Shown: positions 61,266 through 64,000 of the stretch, one piece after another
How the letters are laid out: the number at the start of each line of letters is the position of its first letter
Position numbering within the stretch: the first letter of the stretch is position 1
Source: Nitratireductor indicus C115
GTDB taxonomy: Bacteria; Pseudomonadota; Alphaproteobacteria; Rhizobiales; Rhizobiaceae
Assembly: GCF_000300515.1 (NCBI RefSeq)
Contig: NZ_AMSI01000004.1
Coordinates: 62,001 to 126,000 of the forward strand
Direction of reading: 5' to 3'
DNA length: 64,000 nt
Made by a program: the position numbers and the translations under genes
Notes under the pieces: model-generated
Seen by the model: the letters and a program-made list of their open reading frames with translations, nothing else
The model's database searches: none
What the model was told of the DNA's origin: nothing

Positions 61266-62975
61266 TCAGGCTCCTCCCTTTGCGCGCGCCTTCGCCTCGC
61301 GCCTTGCACGAAGATCGCTCAGCGAATAACGGCAATGGATTGCTTCGGGATCGACCACCATCTCGAGAAGCGCCGGCTTGCCGGAGGCGAGGCAGCGCTC
61401 GAAGGCGGGTGCGAATTCCTCGGTCGTGGTGACGCGCTCGCCGTGAGCGCCATAAGCCCTGGCAAGCATCAGGAAATCCGGATTGACGAGATCGGTGCCA
61501 TTGGCCCGCCCTTCCAGCCGGTTTTCCTCGTGAATGCGGATCGTGCCGTAAAGCCCGTTATTGTAGAGCACGATGATGACATTCGCCCCGTACTGAACGG
61601 CGGTCGCCAGCTCCTCGCTGCTCATCTGGAAACAGCCGTCGCCAACGAAATCGATCACCACCCGCTCGGGATGGGTGAGCTTGGCCGAGATCGCCGCCGG
61701 CAGCGAGTATCCCATCGACCCGCTGATCGGGCCCAGCTGCGTATGCAGGCGATAATGGGGGAAATAACGCTGGCTCCATGTGGCATAGGCACCGACACCA
61801 TTGGTGACAATGGCATCCTCGGGCAGACGATCCCGCAGCCAGGTCATCAGGCCCGGCAGGTCGATCTTGCCCGGGCAAGGCTGTGGCACGCGCTCTTCCA
61901 TCAATGTTGCGCGAAGCTTCGCGCTCCATTGTCTGTGTTGCTCGCGCGGGGTGGCCGGATAATCCGCAAGTGCCCGCGCGCAGGCCTCGTTGTCCGCGAC
62001 AAGAGCCAGGTCGACCTGGAACACCCGGTTCAGATCGCCGTCGCCCGCCATCACATGAACGACCTTCTGCCTTGGGTGCGGAATGGAAAAGAGCGTGAAG
62101 CCTTCCATATAGCCCGCACCGATGGTGTTCACGTCGCTCAATGCATCGTTGAGCATCAGGATGAAATCGGTCTCCCGGATATGGGCCAGAAGAGCCGGGT
62201 TCGAGCCGATTCCAATCTCGCCCACATAGCAATCAAGCCGATGATCGATGATGTCGCGCCGTCGGAAAGTGGTCACGACCGGCAAGCCAAGGGATGTCGC
62301 AAACCGCTGAATGCTCTCACGCGCGGCCTCGCTCCAATCCGAGCCACCGACGACCACCAGCGGCTTTTCCGCCTCGGCCAGCATGGAGAATATCTGCTCC
62401 AGGTCTTCCGCGCCCGGCGTTCCGGCATGGGAAGGCTTGGCCGGACGGACCGAAGGCGCAACCTCGCTCCGTTCCTCCAGAACATCTTCAGGAACCACCA
62501 GCACCACCGGCCCCTTGCGTCCGGAAAGAGCCGTTGCCCAGGCGCGCTGCACGAATTCGGGTATGCGCGTCGGATCGTCGATCTGCGCAACCCATTTCGC
62601 CATCGGCGCGAACATCGTGCGAAAATCGTAGGCCATGAAGGCCTCGCGCTCGAGGATCGAACGCTTCACCTGCCCCACGACCAGAACCATCGGCGACGAG
62701 TCCTGAAAGGCCGTGTGAACCCCGTTCACCGCATTGGTGGCGCCGGGGCTGCGTGTGACGAATGCGACACCCGGCCTGCCGGTCAGCTTTCCATGTGCCT
62801 CGGCCATCTGCGCGGCACCATTTTCATGACGGCAACTGATGGTGCGGATATCCGGGTGACGGGTGGACAGCGCATCAAGCGCCACCAGAAAGCTCTCACC
62901 GGGCACATGATAAACGATCCCCGCTCCATTCAGAGCAAGTTCGTCGGCAAGGATTTCAGCGCCTGTTCTCATCAT
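61266..62975 (-). CDS. ThDP-dependent enzyme (acetolactate synthase/2-oxoacid decarboxylase family)
   Basis: 569 residues (ATG at 62975 or 62972). PYR domain with catalytic Glu: IVYHVPGESFLVALDAL, SCRHENGAAQMAEAHGKLTGRPGVAFVTRSPGATN. Central FAD/dUTP-like domain. PP domain with GSMGYSLPAAISAKL and the ThDP motif FVGDGCFQMSSEELATAVQYGANVIIVLYNN. Could be a 2-oxoacid decarboxylase, such as the ketoarginine decarboxylase AruI that works with an aldehyde dehydrogenase in arginine breakdown; the aldehyde dehydrogenase gene 12 bases upstream fits this. The true substrate is not shown. Confidence 0.88.
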   Translation of the reverse strand: MMRTGAEILADELALNGAGIVYHVPGESFLVALDALSTRHPDIRTISCRHENGAAQMAEAHGKLTGRPGVAFVTRSPGATNAVNGVHTAFQDSSPMVLVVGQVKRSILEREAFMAYDFRTMFAPMAKWVAQIDDPTRIPEFVQRAWATALSGRKGPVVLVVPEDVLEERSEVAPSVRPAKPSHAGTPGAEDLEQIFSMLAEAEKPLVVVGGSDWSEAARESIQRFATSLGLPVVTTFRRRDIIDHRLDCYVGEIGIGSNPALLAHIRETDFILMLNDALSDVNTIGAGYMEGFTLFSIPHPRQKVVHVMAGDGDLNRVFQVDLALVADNEACARALADYPATPREQHRQWSAKLRATLMEERVPQPCPGKIDLPGLMTWLRDRLPEDAIVTNGVGAYATWSQRYFPHYRLHTQLGPISGSMGYSLPAAISAKLTHPERVVIDFVGDGCFQMSSEELATAVQYGANVIIVLYNNGLYGTIRIHEENRLEGRANGTDLVNPDFLMLARAYGAHGERVTTTEEFAPAFERCLASGKPALLEMVVDPEAIHCRYSLSDLRARREAKARAKGGA

Positions 62976-62987
62976 TTCACCTGGGTC

Positions 62988-64000
62988 TCAGCCGATGACA
63001 AAGGGGTTTGCGATCTCTTCAGCGGTCGAAAGCCAGACAGCCTTGGTCTGCAGATATTCGTAGATACCCGCCACGCCGTTCTCACGGCCGATACCGCTCT
63101 TCTTGTAGCCGCCGAAAGGCGTGGTGTAGGAAATATCGCGATAAGTGTTGACCCAGACACTGCCGGCCTCCAGCTGCTCCGACATCTTCAGCGCAAGCCG
63201 CATGTCGGCGGTCCAGACGCCTGCCGCGAGGCCGAACTCGCTGTCATTGGCAATGGCAAGCGCCTCTTCCGGCTCATCGAAGGGAATGGCGGCCAGGACC
63301 GGCCCGAAGACCTCCTCGCGCGCAATACGCATATCGTTGTTTACGCCCGCAAAGATAGTCGGCTCAATGAAAAAGCCATCGTTGCACTCTTCCAGATCGG
63401 GACGCTTGCCGCCGAGGATAAGTTCCGCCCCCTCCTGCCGCGCGATATCGATATAACCGAGTACGCGGTCATACTGCATCTTGTTGGCGATCGGACCGAT
63501 CTGGGTCTCGACCTTTCGCGGATCGCCGACACGCGCCGTCTTCGTGAAGGCGGCGAGCTTTTCCAGGAAACGGTCGTGCACGGACCGATGCACGAGAAGG
63601 CGCGAACCGGCGATACAGGTCTGCCCCACGGCACCGAAAATTCCACCGACCACACCACGCACGGCATTGTCGAGATCGGCATCGGCGAACACGATGTTCG
63701 GAGACTTGCCGCCGAGCTCAAGGCTCACCCGCTTAACGTCCTTTGCCGCGAGCGAATAAAGGTAAGAGCCGGTCTTGGTGGAGCCCGTGAAACCAAGATG
63801 CCGGGTCAGTGGATGCGTTACGAGCGGCTCCCCGACTTCCGGGCCATAGCCCGTCACCACATTGATGACGCCTTCCGGGAAGCCCGCCTTCTCGACCAGC
63901 TCCATCAGTTTCAGCGCCGTTGCTGATGTCACTTCGGCGGGCTTCATGACCAGCGTGTTGCCCGCCGCGAGCGCAGGTGCTGCCTTGAGCGAGAAAAGAA
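62988..64000 (-). CDS. Aldehyde dehydrogenase (partial, 5' end beyond window)
   Basis: C-terminal ~337 residues of an NAD(P)-dependent aldehyde dehydrogenase; the frame is open to the window edge, so the start lies outside. Motifs: LKAAPALAAGNTLVMKPAE, GFTGSTKTG, the catalytic Glu region VSLELGGKSPNIVFADADLDNAV, the catalytic Cys in FGAVGQTCIAGSRLLVH, EEVFGPVLAAIPF, and the C-terminal PFGGYKKSGIGRENG. Likely oxidises the aldehyde made by the ThDP enzyme encoded next. Nothing broken in the visible part. Confidence 0.95.
   Translation of the reverse strand, partial: LFSLKAAPALAAGNTLVMKPAEVTSATALKLMELVEKAGFPEGVINVVTGYGPEVGEPLVTHPLTRHLGFTGSTKTGSYLYSLAAKDVKRVSLELGGKSPNIVFADADLDNAVRGVVGGIFGAVGQTCIAGSRLLVHRSVHDRFLEKLAAFTKTARVGDPRKVETQIGPIANKMQYDRVLGYIDIARQEGAELILGGKRPDLEECNDGFFIEPTIFAGVNNDMRIAREEVFGPVLAAIPFDEPEEALAIANDSEFGLAAGVWTADMRLALKMSEQLEAGSVWVNTYRDISYTTPFGGYKKSGIGRENGVAGIYEYLQTKAVWLSTAEEIANPFVIG

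Noticed and set aside
61068-63926. A very long open frame (over 900 codons) on the plus strand, opposite the binding-protein, ThDP-enzyme and aldehyde dehydrogenase genes
   Set aside because: Its translation has no recognisable domain and is rich in Arg/His/Asp as expected for the antisense of GC-rich genes. The minus-strand proteins are clear full-length or edge-cut enzymes with intact motifs.

Overview
The window looks like a chromosome or chromid segment of an alphaproteobacterium of the Hyphomicrobiales (Rhizobiales), in the broad Brucellaceae/Phyllobacteriaceae/Rhizobiaceae range. The reasons are high GC, tightly overlapping operons, an idhA-iolRCDEB inositol operon with an RpiR-type regulator as in Sinorhizobium, many ABC/TRAP uptake systems with their own regulators, and small palindromic intergenic repeats of the rhizobial type ending in CTAGAG. 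The genus cannot be fixed from sequence reading alone. No rRNA, tRNA, CRISPR array, integrase or complete insertion sequence was seen.

Layout. 0-3.8 kb: end of a urease operon (ureC 3' end, ureE, ureF, ureG), interrupted by a LysE-type exporter, a peroxiredoxin and a strong intrinsic terminator. 3.9-15.7 kb, minus strand: a complete myo-inositol uptake and catabolism cluster (iolY-like dehydrogenase, periplasmic binding protein, permease, ATPase, idhA, iolR, iolC, iolD, iolE, iolB) with candidate IolR operators. 16.2-17.6 kb: 6-phosphogluconate dehydrogenase. 17.8-20.9 kb: a visibly AT-rich foreign block of three genes (DPM1-like glycosyltransferase, four-helix EamA-type carrier, GT-C membrane transferase), probably a lipid-linked surface-glycan modification system. 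21-26.4 kb: DeoR regulator and HAD phosphatase divergent from a PhnDCEE-type transporter. 26.4-32.1 kb: accessory region with a glycine-zipper small protein, a Na/Pi-cotransporter and a 966-residue putative toxin/effector that joins a DUF6543/dermonecrotic-toxin-like N-terminus to a C-terminal region resembling cholera/pertussis-type ADP-ribosyltransferases.

32.2-45.3 kb is a pyrimidine-flavoured region. A NitT/TauT-type transporter is interleaved with a nucleoside phosphorylase. It is followed on the other strand by a second-type pyrF and a tight operon of TRAP transporter (dctP-dctQ-dctM), pyrK-like and class 1 pyrD-like dihydroorotate dehydrogenase subunits and an M20 carbamoyl-amino-acid hydrolase, with a divergent XRE regulator. 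The set suggests uptake and degradation of orotate or dihydroorotate rather than biosynthesis. 45.3-52.2 kb: a ferric/sugar-phosphate (Afu-like) ABC transporter co-transcribed with a metallo-beta-lactamase-fold hydrolase and SurE phosphatase, divergent from a SorC-type regulator. 52.4-55.9 kb: copper handling/cytochrome oxidase assembly (DUF2946-like, PCuAC, SCO1, PepSY membrane protein). 56-64 kb: GntR regulator, RidA, a spermidine/putrescine-type ABC transporter, a ThDP-dependent decarboxylase-like enzyme and an aldehyde dehydrogenase cut by the window edge.

Recurring themes: nearly every uptake operon has a DNA hairpin or a palindromic repeat just after the binding-protein gene, which would let the binding protein be made in excess of the membrane parts. 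Three copies of one repeat family lie at 23.9, 35.6 and 52.3 kb.
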